Source: Opitutaceae bacterium | GTDB lineage: Bacteria > Verrucomicrobiota > Verrucomicrobiia > Opitutales > Opitutaceae | NCBI GenBank assembly: GCA_015075305.1 | Contig: JABTUS010000003.1 | Location: forward strand, 124,001 to 188,000 | Reading direction: 5' to 3' | DNA: 64,000 nt | Shown here: one piece after another, positions 46,245-57,403 of the stretch | Layout: the number at the start of each line of letters is the position of its first letter | Position numbering within the stretch: position 1 is the stretch's first letter | The notes under the pieces: generated by a model | What the model was told of the DNA's origin: nothing | The model's database searches: none | The model's input: only the letters and a program-made list of their open reading frames with translations | Position numbers and translations under genes: made by a program

Positions 46245-46640
46245 ATGAGACTCTATATTCTGGTCGGCCTCGGCGGCGCATTGGGGACGGTGACACGTCT
46301 CTATCTTTCCGACGTCGCAGCGCGTGCGTGGGGTCCCTCGTTTCCCTGGGGAACGTTTTTCATCAATGTGACGGGCTGCCTGCTCATTGGATTCTTTGTG
46401 ACTGCAACCGGATTGGGCGGACGCTGGACATTGCCGGCTGAACTGCGGCTTGCGGTCAGCGCGGGATTCTGCGGCGGCTACACGACATTTTCAGCGTTCA
46501 GTTATCAGACGCTGGAACTTTTCAAGGACGGCGCCTGGGCCCGGGCCGGGACCTATGTTCTCGGCTCGGTGGTGCTATGCCTGGCGGGTGTGGTCCTTGG
46601 GCACTGGTTGGGGATCCTCTTCAACAACCGGGGTGCCTGA
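46245..46640 (+). CDS. crcB: Fluoride ion channel CrcB/Fluc
   Basis: A 131-residue four-helix membrane protein forming a dual-topology dimer that exports F-. Signature elements are LGGALGTVTRLYLSD, WGTFFINVTGCLLIGFF with the conserved Asn, and GFCGGYTTFSAFSYQT with the Thr/Phe track. It starts 20 bp after the FGGY kinase stop and seems part of the same transcript. No fluoride riboswitch fits in that short gap. An odd neighbour for sugar catabolism. Confidence 0.95.
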   Translation: MRLYILVGLGGALGTVTRLYLSDVAARAWGPSFPWGTFFINVTGCLLIGFFVTATGLGGRWTLPAELRLAVSAGFCGGYTTFSAFSYQTLELFKDGAWARAGTYVLGSVVLCLAGVVLGHWLGILFNNRGA

Positions 46641-46688
46641 GGATGATGAAGCCGGGGAAAACATAGGATAGGTAATTGAAAACCAGTT

Positions 46689-46734
46689 AATTGCAATTGT
46701 GATAGTTTTTGATCGAAATCTTTCAAAATCTATC
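46689..46734. promoter_or_regulatory. Operator-like repeats upstream of aldolase operon
   Basis: The 107-bp gap before the aldolase gene is strongly AT-rich (18 G+C of 60 in the line at 46681). It contains a perfect palindrome AATTGCAATT (46689-46698) and a 12-bp inverted repeat with one mismatch, GATAGTTTTTGA (46701-46712) and TCAAAATCTATC (46723-46734), 10 nt apart. This fits a LacI/DeoR/GntR-type operator controlling the two aldolase genes. Confidence 0.55.
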
Positions 46735-46747
46735 AGACGATTGAGGA

Positions 46748-47521
46748 ATGCCCGCGTCAGCCCCTGCCACAGACCTTGTCGATCGACTGCTACACCTTTC
46801 CCACCAACTGGGGAGGGAGGAGCGCAAATTGGCGATTCTGGGCGAGGGAAACACCTCGGCGCGCCGCGATGGGGAAACGTTCTGGGTCAAGGCAAGTGGT
46901 TCCAATCTGGGGTCGCTTTCGCCCGCTGATCTGACGGCCTGCCGTTTTGCCGGACTGCTGCCGCTGCTTGATCGCAAGCGCATGAGTGATCAGGCGATTG
47001 ATGAGGCATTGTTTGCCGCGCGACTGGATGAGTCGGCGCGGAAACCTTCGGTTGAGGCGATTTTTCACGCCTGGCTGCTGACACTTCCGGAGGTGAACTT
47101 TGTGGGGCATTGTCATCCGGTGGCGGTGAATTCGCTCCTGTGCACCGCGATGGGACGCACGTTTGCGCGTCGCCGGGTTTTCCCGGATGAAGTCGTGTGC
47201 TGCGGTGTGGAGAGTGTTTATGTTCCCTACGCTGATCCTGGCTTGAAGCTCGCGCAGGCCATTCGGTTGGCAACGCAGGCGCACATCCGGCGACTCGCCC
47301 GGCCGCCTCGATTGATCCTCCTGGAGAACCACGGATTGATAGCCCTGGGTTCCAGTCCGTCCTCAGTTCTGGCTTCGACCCTCATGGCGGTGAAGGCGGC
47401 GGAGATTTTCGCCTGCGCGCTTGCGACGGGTGCAAAGCCGCGGTTCCTGACGGCGGCGCAGGTCTTGCGCATCGCGGGCCGTCCGGACGAGCATTACCGC
47501 CAGAAGGCGCTTGGCATTTGA
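46748..47521 (+). CDS. Class II aldolase/adducin family protein
   Basis: A 257-residue zinc aldolase-like protein. ILGEGNTSARRDGETFWVKASGSNL is the phosphate/substrate-binding N-terminal motif; FVGHCHPVAVNSLL holds the first pair of metal His, and LILLENHGLIALG the third, all as in fuculose/rhamnulose aldolases. GVESVYVPYADPGLKLAQAI precedes it. It probably cleaves a sugar phosphate or acts as an epimerase/decarboxylase of the same fold. The gene ends 16 bp before the fused aldolase-dehydrogenase, so they form an operon. Confidence 0.88.
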   Translation: MPASAPATDLVDRLLHLSHQLGREERKLAILGEGNTSARRDGETFWVKASGSNLGSLSPADLTACRFAGLLPLLDRKRMSDQAIDEALFAARLDESARKPSVEAIFHAWLLTLPEVNFVGHCHPVAVNSLLCTAMGRTFARRRVFPDEVVCCGVESVYVPYADPGLKLAQAIRLATQAHIRRLARPPRLILLENHGLIALGSSPSSVLASTLMAVKAAEIFACALATGAKPRFLTAAQVLRIAGRPDEHYRQKALGI

Positions 47522-47536
47522 TTCCATTTTTTGCCC

Positions 47537-49729
<2,193 letters not shown>

Positions 49730-49771
49730 TTGCGGTAGGCCCGACAGAAGAGCGGAATTGCAGTTTCAACG

Positions 49772-49809
49772 TGACCCGGCCGGGAGAATTTCCGGCCGGG
49801 TCATTTTTT
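49772..49809 (+). terminator. Strong intrinsic terminator
   Basis: TGACCCGGCCGG (49772-49783), 8-nt loop, CCGGCCGGGTCA (49792-49803), then six T (49804-49809): a perfect 12-bp stem 43 bp after the aldolase-dehydrogenase stop. It ends the sugar operon. Confidence 0.9.
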
Positions 49810-49858
49810 CAGCGGGCACGGTCCGTGACCGGACGTGCGTCCTGTGGAGCCGCGTGGC

Positions 49859-50404
49859 TCAGGGCGCGAGTGGATTGTGGGTGCGTCCGCGGATTTGTGC
49901 GGCGAGCCGGGTCACCACGGGGCGCAGGATGAAATTGAGGGGCAGGACGATGAGGGGCATGCTGATGATCCACGCGGTCAGCGCATGTACGCCCGCCCAT
50001 CCGAAACGGTGAAGAAAATCGAGGAAGGGCTGGTGGCGGAACGTGTCGATCAGGATGGGAATGGAAAAGGGGATGCGTTCCGCGCCCCAGATCGCCTCGC
50101 CGACGCGCACGTAGACGATCACCATGATGAGATGGACCGGACCGAGAAGGTGATTCAATGCCTGCAGTATGGGTTGGTTCAGTCGGAATCGAAATCCCAC
50201 CGCAAAATTGAGCAGGGAGGTGAAGCCGAGAAAGGGAAACATGGAAAGCCATGATCCCAGCGCCAGTGTGAAGGCGATGCGGTCAGGGGCCACTCCCTGG
50301 GTCACCACGGCGATGACCGGATCGACGATGCGCCGCTGCCAGAATGTGCGCGGTCTGGTGGCAGGAACTGCTGACGCGAGAGGAGTGGTTGGCGGATCGA
50401 TCAC
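49859..50404 (-). CDS. DUF2062 membrane protein
   Basis: A 181-residue protein. FWQRRIVDPVIAVVTQGVAPDRIAFTLALGSWLSMFPFLGFTSLLNFAVGFRFRLNQP is the typical DUF2062 segment (a Gly-Pro-rich hydrophobic hairpin). Two further hydrophobic spans (LLGPVHLIMVIVYVRVGEAIWG; LTAWIISMPLIVLPLNFILRPVV) complete about four. In other bacteria the domain occurs with glycosyltransferases or in small envelope proteins; function is unknown. It is convergent with the sugar operon, separated by its terminator. Confidence 0.88.
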   Translation of the reverse strand: MIDPPTTPLASAVPATRPRTFWQRRIVDPVIAVVTQGVAPDRIAFTLALGSWLSMFPFLGFTSLLNFAVGFRFRLNQPILQALNHLLGPVHLIMVIVYVRVGEAIWGAERIPFSIPILIDTFRHQPFLDFLHRFGWAGVHALTAWIISMPLIVLPLNFILRPVVTRLAAQIRGRTHNPLAP

Positions 50405-50576
50405 ACGGTGGAACAGGACATCGGGCTGTGCTTCAGTGAAGCGGCGGCCTCTGTTCAGGAAAAGTGGCGCAAGGCAGGCATGAATCCCGTCAGGATGTCG
50501 AACTGTTGGACAGCAGCAATCCCCAGCTTGGGTGAAAGCTGTCCGAGGGATGTTTCTGACATGGATTCAACAGCAT

Positions 50577-50607
50577 ACAAAAACCACTCTCGTTTCTGAG
50601 AGTGGTT
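50577..50607 (-). terminator. Intrinsic terminator of TonB receptor 2
   Basis: AACCACTCTC (50582-50591), 6-nt loop, GAGAGTGGTT (50598-50607): a perfect 10-bp stem. Read on the minus strand the second arm runs into TTTTTG. It is 26 bp downstream of the receptor stop at 50634. Confidence 0.85.
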
Positions 50608-50633
50608 CTTGAGCGGGAGAGCCTTGATTGGGC

Positions 50634-53258
50634 CTAGAATGTCACGCGAACGCCGCAATTGAAGGTAATCGGCGGCCCAAAAAACACTTCCGCGCGCTGT
50701 GCGCTATGGGACGGCGCCAGATTCAGACCGACGGCCTCGAATTGGCTGTTGTCGGTGGCATCAGAAATATAGACTTTGTCAGTCAAGTTCAGGATGTGAA
50801 GGAACACGCTGATGTCTGCATTCCTGAAACCAAAGGGCAGATCATAGTTCGTATGGAGATCGTAGATGCTGTAGCTGGGAATTTTCCAAGGCTGTGCACG
50901 ATCGTCGGGTCCACCGCGTGATTCGGGAGTGTAGTCTGACCAGTAGCGGTCATACCAGCGCCCCTGCAGCTTGAGCGAAAGGCCACGTGTGGGACGAAAG
51001 GTGACGGCATAGGCAATCTGCGATTGCGGTGCATCGCCGACTTTCAGGTTCTTCGAGTAGACCTTGCCGCTATAGGCAGGATTGGTCGCCTGAGTGCTGA
51101 TGAAGTATTGCTCGCTGTTGAGAACATCGTCTGTGTATATCCAGTCGCCGAACGATGCTGCTGCGTCGAAGCGCAGCCAGCGATTGACCCGGTAGGCCGC
51201 TTCGATTTCCAGGCCAGCGTAGTCGGAGTTCAATCCGTACAGGTAGGTGATGGTATCAGCAGTTTCCGAGGTGATGGATACTGTGCGATCACGCCACTGG
51301 GTAAAATAGTAACCTGCAGAGACATTGAGGTTGCGATTGGGCGAAAGATACCGGAGGCCGGCTTCAACCGATTTGAATTTTTCATTCTGCGGCTTCTTGA
51401 CGAACTGGCCCACGGTATCGTTGATCGCCCCATCAAAAATCGGTGCCTTGGTCACCCAGCCGGCGTTCGCATAAACGCCGAGGTTGGCATTGATCGAATA
51501 TTGGAGACCGCCCTTGGCTTGCTTGCCGTCAAATGTGTTCGAATCCAGCTTGAAGGTTGCATTGGAGCCTGGGGATGCACGCCGGAAAAGGTCTTCATAG
51601 CCAAACTTCACGCTGGAATATCCAACGACGCCAAACGCAGTGATCCGGTCATGTTCGTACTGCCCCTGCAGGAAGAGACCGAGCCAGTCCACGGAATTCG
51701 TGTTGTTGTAGTCAACCCTGTCTCCAAGCCGCAGCTGCGTGTTGGTTCCCGCGTCCCAAAACTGGCTGGCTTGCGGGACGGTAGGCAGATAATATTCTCC
51801 CCCCAGAAGATCGCGGACTTCGCGGAAATGTGTGATTTCCGCAGTGCGCCAATCCGCGCCAGCGGTAAATTTCCATTCATTGCTGAGCTCGTAGGCGAGT
51901 TTGGAGACGATACCGAATTGATCCTGATTGTTTACGCTGTTGCGCAAGATGCCCAAGGAGCGGCCGGGTGTTTTTGCAGAACCATTGGCCGCGACTGCGC
52001 CCGCATTGCTGGCGATGGTCGCATCCCAATTTATGTTGCTGCCGTAGCGCGTATCGGAGTTCGGGTAGCGGCCGAAAGCTGCGGAGCTCGATCCGTTGTT
52101 AAGAGTACCCGAACCGCCGCCCCGGCCGCCGGAATAGTAGATTACGGACGAAAGCTTTAGACGGTCACTGAGAGTCGAGTACCAGTTTAGATTGACCTGC
52201 GGCTTGTGGAAATAATTGACGCTCTCATTGAGAAAATTCCGATCTTTCCGGGCATGGGTGCCGCCCCAGTAATATTGAAGACCGGCGTAGCTGGAGCTGA
52301 CAGGAGCGACATTCTGATTGTAGTCCCTGCCGGCTCCGACTGGTCCTTGACGGAGCGCACCGGCGTTTGCGCCCGATGAGGTACTGTAGATTTGTGCATC
52401 GGTGTAGCCGAGACCGCGGGCGAAATCGATGTCGTAGGCCGCGATGTTCGAAGCAAAGCGTCGCTGCCCGTGTTGTTGCGGCGAGCCGATGGCAAAAAGC
52501 TCCAGGCGATTGCGGGCATTCACCTTCCACGTGGCGCCAAGGTAGTAGCCGTAACCTTCGACCCACGTCCCGCGTGCATAGCCATCGCCTTGTTTTGCGA
52601 CCAATCCAACCGTAAACGCCACCTTGTCTTTCATCAGACCCGTGTTGAACACTGCGTTCGCCTTCATGAAGCTGTCGCTGCCTGCCTCCAACTTCACGGA
52701 GCCACTTCGGCGGGACGCGGCGGGATCTGTAATTATGTTCATCGTTCCGCCGATGGAGGGCATCGGCAGGGTGACGTTGCTCATGCCGCGCTGCACTTGG
52801 ATCGTACTCGTGACATCGCCGAGTGCGTCCCAGTTCGACCAATAGAGCCAGCCGTTTTCTATGTCATTTGTCGGGACGCCGTTGATCAAGATCGCAACGT
52901 TTCGTTGATTGAATCCACGCACATTCACGCGGGCATCTCCGGCGGCACCGCCGTCGGTGGTGGCAAAGACGGACGGTGTCGAGTTGAGCACCAAGGGAAG
53001 GTCCTGTGATGCAAGTTCTCCAGCAATTACCGACTTGGGGACTTCCGTGAAAGCCACTGGAGTTCGACCTTCAATTGCTTGATCGGAAAGGCTTCTCATT
53101 TCGGTCACGTCAAACGCAGGGAGGCTGACGACCTCCTCGGTTGTCTGCGTCTGCTGCGCATGTACGACAACAGGAATCAGCATCGCTGCGAGTATCGCGG
53201 CAATTGCCGACCCGGCGGAAAACAATCTGAGCATTGGACTTCGGTTAGGTTGTTTCAT
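50634..53258 (-). CDS. TonB-dependent outer membrane receptor 2 (lower GC)
   Basis: An 874-residue transporter from ATG 53258 (MKQPNRSPML); the frame opens further upstream. The signal peptide LFSAGSAIAAILAAMLIPVVVHAQ is followed by TTEEVVSLPAFDVTEM, a TonB-box-like stretch. The plug (VPKSVIAGELASQDLPLVLNSTPSVFATTDGGAAGDARVNVRGFNQRNVAILINGVPTNDIENG) has the RGF and NGVP motifs. The barrel ends FNCGVRVTF. GC is lower than in the neighbouring genes (33 and 29 of 60 in lines at 51001 and 51361, against 40 of 60 at 48961), which suggests a different origin. No SusD partner. It has its own terminator. Confidence 0.93.
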   Translation of the reverse strand: MKQPNRSPMLRLFSAGSAIAAILAAMLIPVVVHAQQTQTTEEVVSLPAFDVTEMRSLSDQAIEGRTPVAFTEVPKSVIAGELASQDLPLVLNSTPSVFATTDGGAAGDARVNVRGFNQRNVAILINGVPTNDIENGWLYWSNWDALGDVTSTIQVQRGMSNVTLPMPSIGGTMNIITDPAASRRSGSVKLEAGSDSFMKANAVFNTGLMKDKVAFTVGLVAKQGDGYARGTWVEGYGYYLGATWKVNARNRLELFAIGSPQQHGQRRFASNIAAYDIDFARGLGYTDAQIYSTSSGANAGALRQGPVGAGRDYNQNVAPVSSSYAGLQYYWGGTHARKDRNFLNESVNYFHKPQVNLNWYSTLSDRLKLSSVIYYSGGRGGGSGTLNNGSSSAAFGRYPNSDTRYGSNINWDATIASNAGAVAANGSAKTPGRSLGILRNSVNNQDQFGIVSKLAYELSNEWKFTAGADWRTAEITHFREVRDLLGGEYYLPTVPQASQFWDAGTNTQLRLGDRVDYNNTNSVDWLGLFLQGQYEHDRITAFGVVGYSSVKFGYEDLFRRASPGSNATFKLDSNTFDGKQAKGGLQYSINANLGVYANAGWVTKAPIFDGAINDTVGQFVKKPQNEKFKSVEAGLRYLSPNRNLNVSAGYYFTQWRDRTVSITSETADTITYLYGLNSDYAGLEIEAAYRVNRWLRFDAAASFGDWIYTDDVLNSEQYFISTQATNPAYSGKVYSKNLKVGDAPQSQIAYAVTFRPTRGLSLKLQGRWYDRYWSDYTPESRGGPDDRAQPWKIPSYSIYDLHTNYDLPFGFRNADISVFLHILNLTDKVYISDATDNSQFEAVGLNLAPSHSAQRAEVFFGPPITFNCGVRVTF

Positions 53259-53447
53259 CGGTTTGAAATGATCGTGCGTAGTCTTACGATCTCCCGCTAC
53301 GTGATACGGCTTGGCTGCGTTTGCCAAACCCCTAATTGGGGCAATTTCTGACTTTCCCAATTATCGAGAATTTTCGGCTCAAGGCAGTCGATGCCTTACA
53401 GGTAATTTGCGAAGAATGATCCGCTGTGGCACTACCGAGTTCCGTCT

Positions 53448-54539
53448 CTACAAGGGAGCGGACAACTCGAGCCAGTCCGCATGCTCCCCGGCATGTCTGG
53501 CTATTTCATCGAGGATCGTTTCCGTCGGAGTGACAGGCTTCCATCCCCAGAGTTTGGCGGCTCGTGTCGAATCGAGAACAACCCAGGGAAGATCGAACGG
53601 GCGCGGCTTAGGGTCAGCACCTATCGCATGCTGGCCGAAGCGGGCGCTGCACCAGTCGCTCAATTGTCGAAGGGATCTCGCGGACGCGATTCCTCCGGAA
53701 ACGTTGATCGTCCTGTCAGCCGGGGCGATGGACGGCGCGGCAAACTGCCTAGTGAGGAGCGGTATTAGATCGCGTGGATGCAGACAGTCGCGCACCTGAT
53801 AGCCGTGTCCGCCGAAACCGATGTATTTCAGCGGGCGCCGGCGGAGGTGGCTGTTGATCCAGAACGCGAAGATGCCCTGATCCGCGCGGCCGAACTGGCC
53901 GGCTCCTGCGAGCACGCCGCAGCGATTGATGAACACGGGCAGGTCGAACGCAGCGCCGTATTCGAGGGCAAGCGCCTCGCTCGCCAGTTTCGTGGATCCG
54001 TAAAGTGAAACCGGGGCTGCCGTCGAGAACGATTCGCCAATGCCCTGGGCAGTCACGCCTGGAGGCAGGTTTGACGGGGACGTCCCGTCCCCTGGCGTCT
54101 CGAGATGAAACGCCGAGTCCCTTGCGGTGACCGGAAGCGCCGCCAGCCCTGGAATCGAGTAAACGCGACTCGTGCTCAGGAGAATGAAACCGGCGCGGTG
54201 CTGTTTGCAGAACTCCAGCATGTTGATGGTGCCGCCGAGATTGTGCTCCACCAGTTGGCGCGAGCTTGTTCTGCCATCGACGCCCGCGAGCACGCTCGGA
54301 TTGGCGGCTGCGTCGATCACCCAGTCGAGGGCTGGAATCGATTCGAGATCGCTCGCCGCGCGCAGGTCGCCGTGGAAAAGCTTCACGCCCAGGCGGCGAA
54401 GCTCCTCGCGGTTGCGTTCGCTTCCTGGACGGATAAAATTGTCGACGCCGAGAAGCGTGTGACCCGCGCCGGACTCGGCGAGGGCGCGCGCCAGTGTATT
54501 GCCCACAAAGCCGCAGACACCGGTTATCAGGATGCGCAT
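53448..54539 (-). CDS. NAD-dependent epimerase/dehydratase
   Basis: A 363-residue extended SDR. MRILITGVCGFVGNTLARALAE is the NAD-binding GxxGFxG motif, LLSTSRVYSIPG gives the Ser, and SLYGSTKLASEALALEYG the Tyr-Xaa-Xaa-Xaa-Lys. Overall length and DWVIDAAANPSVLAGVDG...LVEHNLGGTINMLEFCK fit CDP-paratose 2-epimerase-like enzymes that act on nucleotide sugars for surface polysaccharide. The reaction cannot be fixed from sequence. It stands alone on its strand between receptor 2 and cheW; base use is GC-rich again, so the low-GC stretch ends before it. Confidence 0.87.
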   Translation of the reverse strand: MRILITGVCGFVGNTLARALAESGAGHTLLGVDNFIRPGSERNREELRRLGVKLFHGDLRAASDLESIPALDWVIDAAANPSVLAGVDGRTSSRQLVEHNLGGTINMLEFCKQHRAGFILLSTSRVYSIPGLAALPVTARDSAFHLETPGDGTSPSNLPPGVTAQGIGESFSTAAPVSLYGSTKLASEALALEYGAAFDLPVFINRCGVLAGAGQFGRADQGIFAFWINSHLRRRPLKYIGFGGHGYQVRDCLHPRDLIPLLTRQFAAPSIAPADRTINVSGGIASARSLRQLSDWCSARFGQHAIGADPKPRPFDLPWVVLDSTRAAKLWGWKPVTPTETILDEIARHAGEHADWLELSAPL

Positions 54540-54652
54540 GGGGCAATGATTGATTCAATCCATGCGTGCCGGGAAGGCAATTTCCCAGGGAGTGGCCACG
54601 CCGCGCAGCCTGTTCCGTCACAATGCCTGCAAGAGCCCCGGCGCTTCCGGGT

Positions 54653-55153
54653 CTATATGCTCCAGGAGGGATTTTCCGCCGGTTCAGGCGCGACAAGGCG
54701 ATCGATGTCCAGCAGGGGGCACACCTGATCCTTGACCTTGGCCATACCCAGGATGTACCGGGCGTCGATGCTTGATCCAAAATCAGGGGTGGGTTCGATC
54801 TCGGCGTCGGTGAGATTCAAGACGTCACTGACACCGTCCACGATCAGACCCATCTGCACGGTTTGAGCGGTGGGTAGCTTGACCTGGACAACGACAATGC
54901 ACGTGGCGCTGCTGAGGGTGGCGGCCAGGCCGAATCGCACTCGAAGGTCGATGACCGGGATGACGCGCCCGCGCAGGTTGAACACGCCCTTGACGTGACC
55001 GGGCAACCTGGGCACCGGCGTGATTTTCTGCATGCGGATGATCTCGCGGACCTTCATGACGGCGATGCCGTAGGATTCACCGGCGAGCACCATCATGAGG
55101 TATTTGCCCGTGGCTTGCGGTGTCGGCCTTGTGGCTGGAGATTGAGCGGTCAT
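54653..55153 (-). CDS. cheW: Chemotaxis adaptor CheW
   Basis: A 166-residue adaptor linking chemoreceptors to CheA. GKYLMMVLAGESYGIAVMKVREIIRMQKITPVPRLPGHVKGVFNLRGRVIPVIDLRVRFGL is the diagnostic first half with the NLRGxVxPVIDL strand; MGLIVDGVSDVLNLTDAEIEPTPDFGS and LGMAKVKDQVCPLLDIDRLV complete two SH3-like subdomains. The start ATG at 55153 is chosen from the N-terminal linker; the frame extends upstream. It is divergent from cheA across a 157-bp spacer, so one regulator could control both. Confidence 0.95.
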   Translation of the reverse strand: MTAQSPATRPTPQATGKYLMMVLAGESYGIAVMKVREIIRMQKITPVPRLPGHVKGVFNLRGRVIPVIDLRVRFGLAATLSSATCIVVVQVKLPTAQTVQMGLIVDGVSDVLNLTDAEIEPTPDFGSSIDARYILGMAKVKDQVCPLLDIDRLVAPEPAENPSWSI

Positions 55154-55310
55154 CCTGTTCGGAAGTGCAAAGGAGTGGGTGAAAGGATCCAAAACGAGGT
55201 TTCGGCGCGACCGGAGCGCTCTTTAGCGAAAAGCGTGCTGGGATACTGTTTAGGTTTTGCGGAGGAGAGTCCGAATAGAATGGGAGGGGGTCCGCCTCCT
55301 TCGTCGGGCC

Positions 55311-57392
55311 ATGTCTTTCTCTCCATCCATCATCAATGCCCTTGAGGAGGCGATCAACCGCCTCGCGGGCGAACTTGCGCTCGCCAGGCCGGGGCGGGAC
55401 GATGGATTGATCCCGGCCTACAGTCTGCTCGGCGAACTGGCGGACCTGGCTGAGTCCGAACCGACCCTCGGTCAGCCGATTCTGCGCACCCGGGCCGCAC
55501 TGGATGCGCTGCTGGAGCAAGCGCGGCCATTTGACGACCAGGCGTTGGAGGCGCTTTCAAACCTGGTTGACTGGCTTCCCTCCGCGATGGCCGCGATGCA
55601 GGCTGGCGAAAAAGCGGGCGGTTTTGGCGACGATCGAGCCGCACGTGTCGGCGCCCAGTCGCAGGCGGTTCAATCTCCTGAGCGGCCCGGTGGAGACGTC
55701 GTTCCGGCGGACTGTTTGTTGGATCTCAATCTGGACGAGAACCGCGACCTTCTGGAGGAGTTTCATGCCGAGGCGCTGGAGCACTTGAACCAGATCGAGA
55801 TGTCGCTGCTTGTGCTGGACGGGGAGTCGGGAAATCGCGACGCGATCGACCAGATCTTCCGCTCGTTCCACACGATCAAGGGCGTGGCCGGCTTTCTTCA
55901 ACTCAACCCGCTGCAGGCCCTGTCGCACGAGGTGGAGTCGCTCCTGGACAAGGCCAGAAGCGGACGGTCGACGCTGACACCGGCGATGATCACGCTGATT
56001 CTGCATTGCCGGGACGCGATGCTGCGGATGCTGGCGCAGATCGGCGCCGCGCTTCAGCAGGGGGAGCAGCCGAAGGAGCTGGTTCCGGTGGCGCTTCTGA
56101 TCGAAAGGGTGCGGGAACTGGCGGCTTCGTTTGCGGGGGATGATGCCGGCGCCCCGCGGGGTCAGGATCGGCCGCCGGTGGACCGCGCGGAGTTGCGGGC
56201 GCCCGCCGGCGCGGCGGGGGCAGGCGGCGAGGGAGGCTCGTCGCGCACGATCCGGATAAGTACTCAAAAACTGGATACAATGATGGAGGTGGTGGGGGAG
56301 CTTGTGATCGCCCACACCCAGATTGCGGAGGCGTCGCGGGCGGTTGCCGAGGAGGCGTCGCCGCTCGCGGGCGTGGTCGCCCGGCTCGGACGAATCACCC
56401 GGGAGCTTCAGAACACGGCGATGGGCCTGCGCCTGGTGCCGGTCCGGCCGCTGTTTCAGAAGATGGGACGCCTCGTGCGGGATCTCGCGCGGCAGGGGGA
56501 AAAACCGTGCGCGTTTCAGACTTTTGGCGAGGAGACGGAGATCGACCGCGTGGTGGTTGAGGACATCGCGGATCCGCTGGTGCACATGATCCGGAACGCC
56601 GTGGACCATGGACTCGAGTCTCCGGAGGTGCGCGCCGCAGCAGGCAAACCGGCCTCCGGGACCATCACCTTGAAGGCCGTCCAGGAAGGCTCCCATGTCC
56701 GGATCGAGCTCAGTGACGACGGCAGGGGGATCGACGCCGACCGCGTGCATGCGAGGGCCGTGCAGAAGGGACTGGTCTCCGCCCATGCCGTGCTTTCACA
56801 CGAGGAAAAGCTCAATCTGATCATTACGCCCGGATTCTCGACCACTGAAACCGTCACCGCCCTTTCCGGACGCGGTGTCGGCATGGATGTTGTCCTTCGC
56901 AACATCACGCGACTCCGAGGCAGCCTGCGTATCGAGACGGCTCCTGGAAAGGGAACCACGTTCCGCATCACGCTGCCGCTGACCCTCGCGATTGTTGACG
57001 GACTGGTTTTTCGCGTGGGCGGGGACAGGTTCATCCTGCCAAGCACAAGCGTGCGGAAGGTGTTTCGCCCGAGGGCGGGAATGATTTCAACATCGGACGG
57101 CCGCGGTGAAATGCTCGAGCACAAGGGGCGGTCGCTTCAGGTGCAGCGCCTCAGCCGGAAGTTCCAGATACCGGGTGCCGTTGAGGATCCGACGCAGGGC
57201 GTGGCGCTCCTGGTTGAGACGTCGGATCGCGTGACGGCCCTGCTGGTGGATGAAATGGTTGGCAGGCAGGAGGTGGTGATCAAGGACCTCGGCGGTTATC
57301 TTTCGCGGCTTCCCGGAATTTCGGGTGGAGCCATTCTCGGCGATGGCGACATCGCGCTCATCCTGGACCCGGTGTCACTCGTCGCCGCGTAG
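55311..57392 (+). CDS. cheA: Chemotaxis histidine kinase CheA
   Basis: A 693-residue kinase. Residues 1-130 are an extra helical N-terminal region with no His in a phosphotransfer motif. The HPt domain (about 140-250) has the phosphoacceptor His187 in SFHTIKGVAGFL. The dimerisation segment (STQKLDTMMEVVGELVIAHTQIAE) follows, then the ATPase domain with N-box HMIRNAVDHGLE, G1 DDGRGI and G2 GRGVGMD. A C-terminal CheW-like domain (about 555-690, VDGLVFRVGGDRFILPSTSVRKVF) docks receptors. No P2 CheY/CheB-binding domain is obvious. It receives signals from receptors such as the MCP at 25613. The start ATG at 55311 is preferred to an upstream TTG. Confidence 0.93.
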   Translation: MSFSPSIINALEEAINRLAGELALARPGRDDGLIPAYSLLGELADLAESEPTLGQPILRTRAALDALLEQARPFDDQALEALSNLVDWLPSAMAAMQAGEKAGGFGDDRAARVGAQSQAVQSPERPGGDVVPADCLLDLNLDENRDLLEEFHAEALEHLNQIEMSLLVLDGESGNRDAIDQIFRSFHTIKGVAGFLQLNPLQALSHEVESLLDKARSGRSTLTPAMITLILHCRDAMLRMLAQIGAALQQGEQPKELVPVALLIERVRELAASFAGDDAGAPRGQDRPPVDRAELRAPAGAAGAGGEGGSSRTIRISTQKLDTMMEVVGELVIAHTQIAEASRAVAEEASPLAGVVARLGRITRELQNTAMGLRLVPVRPLFQKMGRLVRDLARQGEKPCAFQTFGEETEIDRVVVEDIADPLVHMIRNAVDHGLESPEVRAAAGKPASGTITLKAVQEGSHVRIELSDDGRGIDADRVHARAVQKGLVSAHAVLSHEEKLNLIITPGFSTTETVTALSGRGVGMDVVLRNITRLRGSLRIETAPGKGTTFRITLPLTLAIVDGLVFRVGGDRFILPSTSVRKVFRPRAGMISTSDGRGEMLEHKGRSLQVQRLSRKFQIPGAVEDPTQGVALLVETSDRVTALLVDEMVGRQEVVIKDLGGYLSRLPGISGGAILGDGDIALILDPVSLVAA

Positions 57393-57403
57393 GAGACAAA
57401 CGC

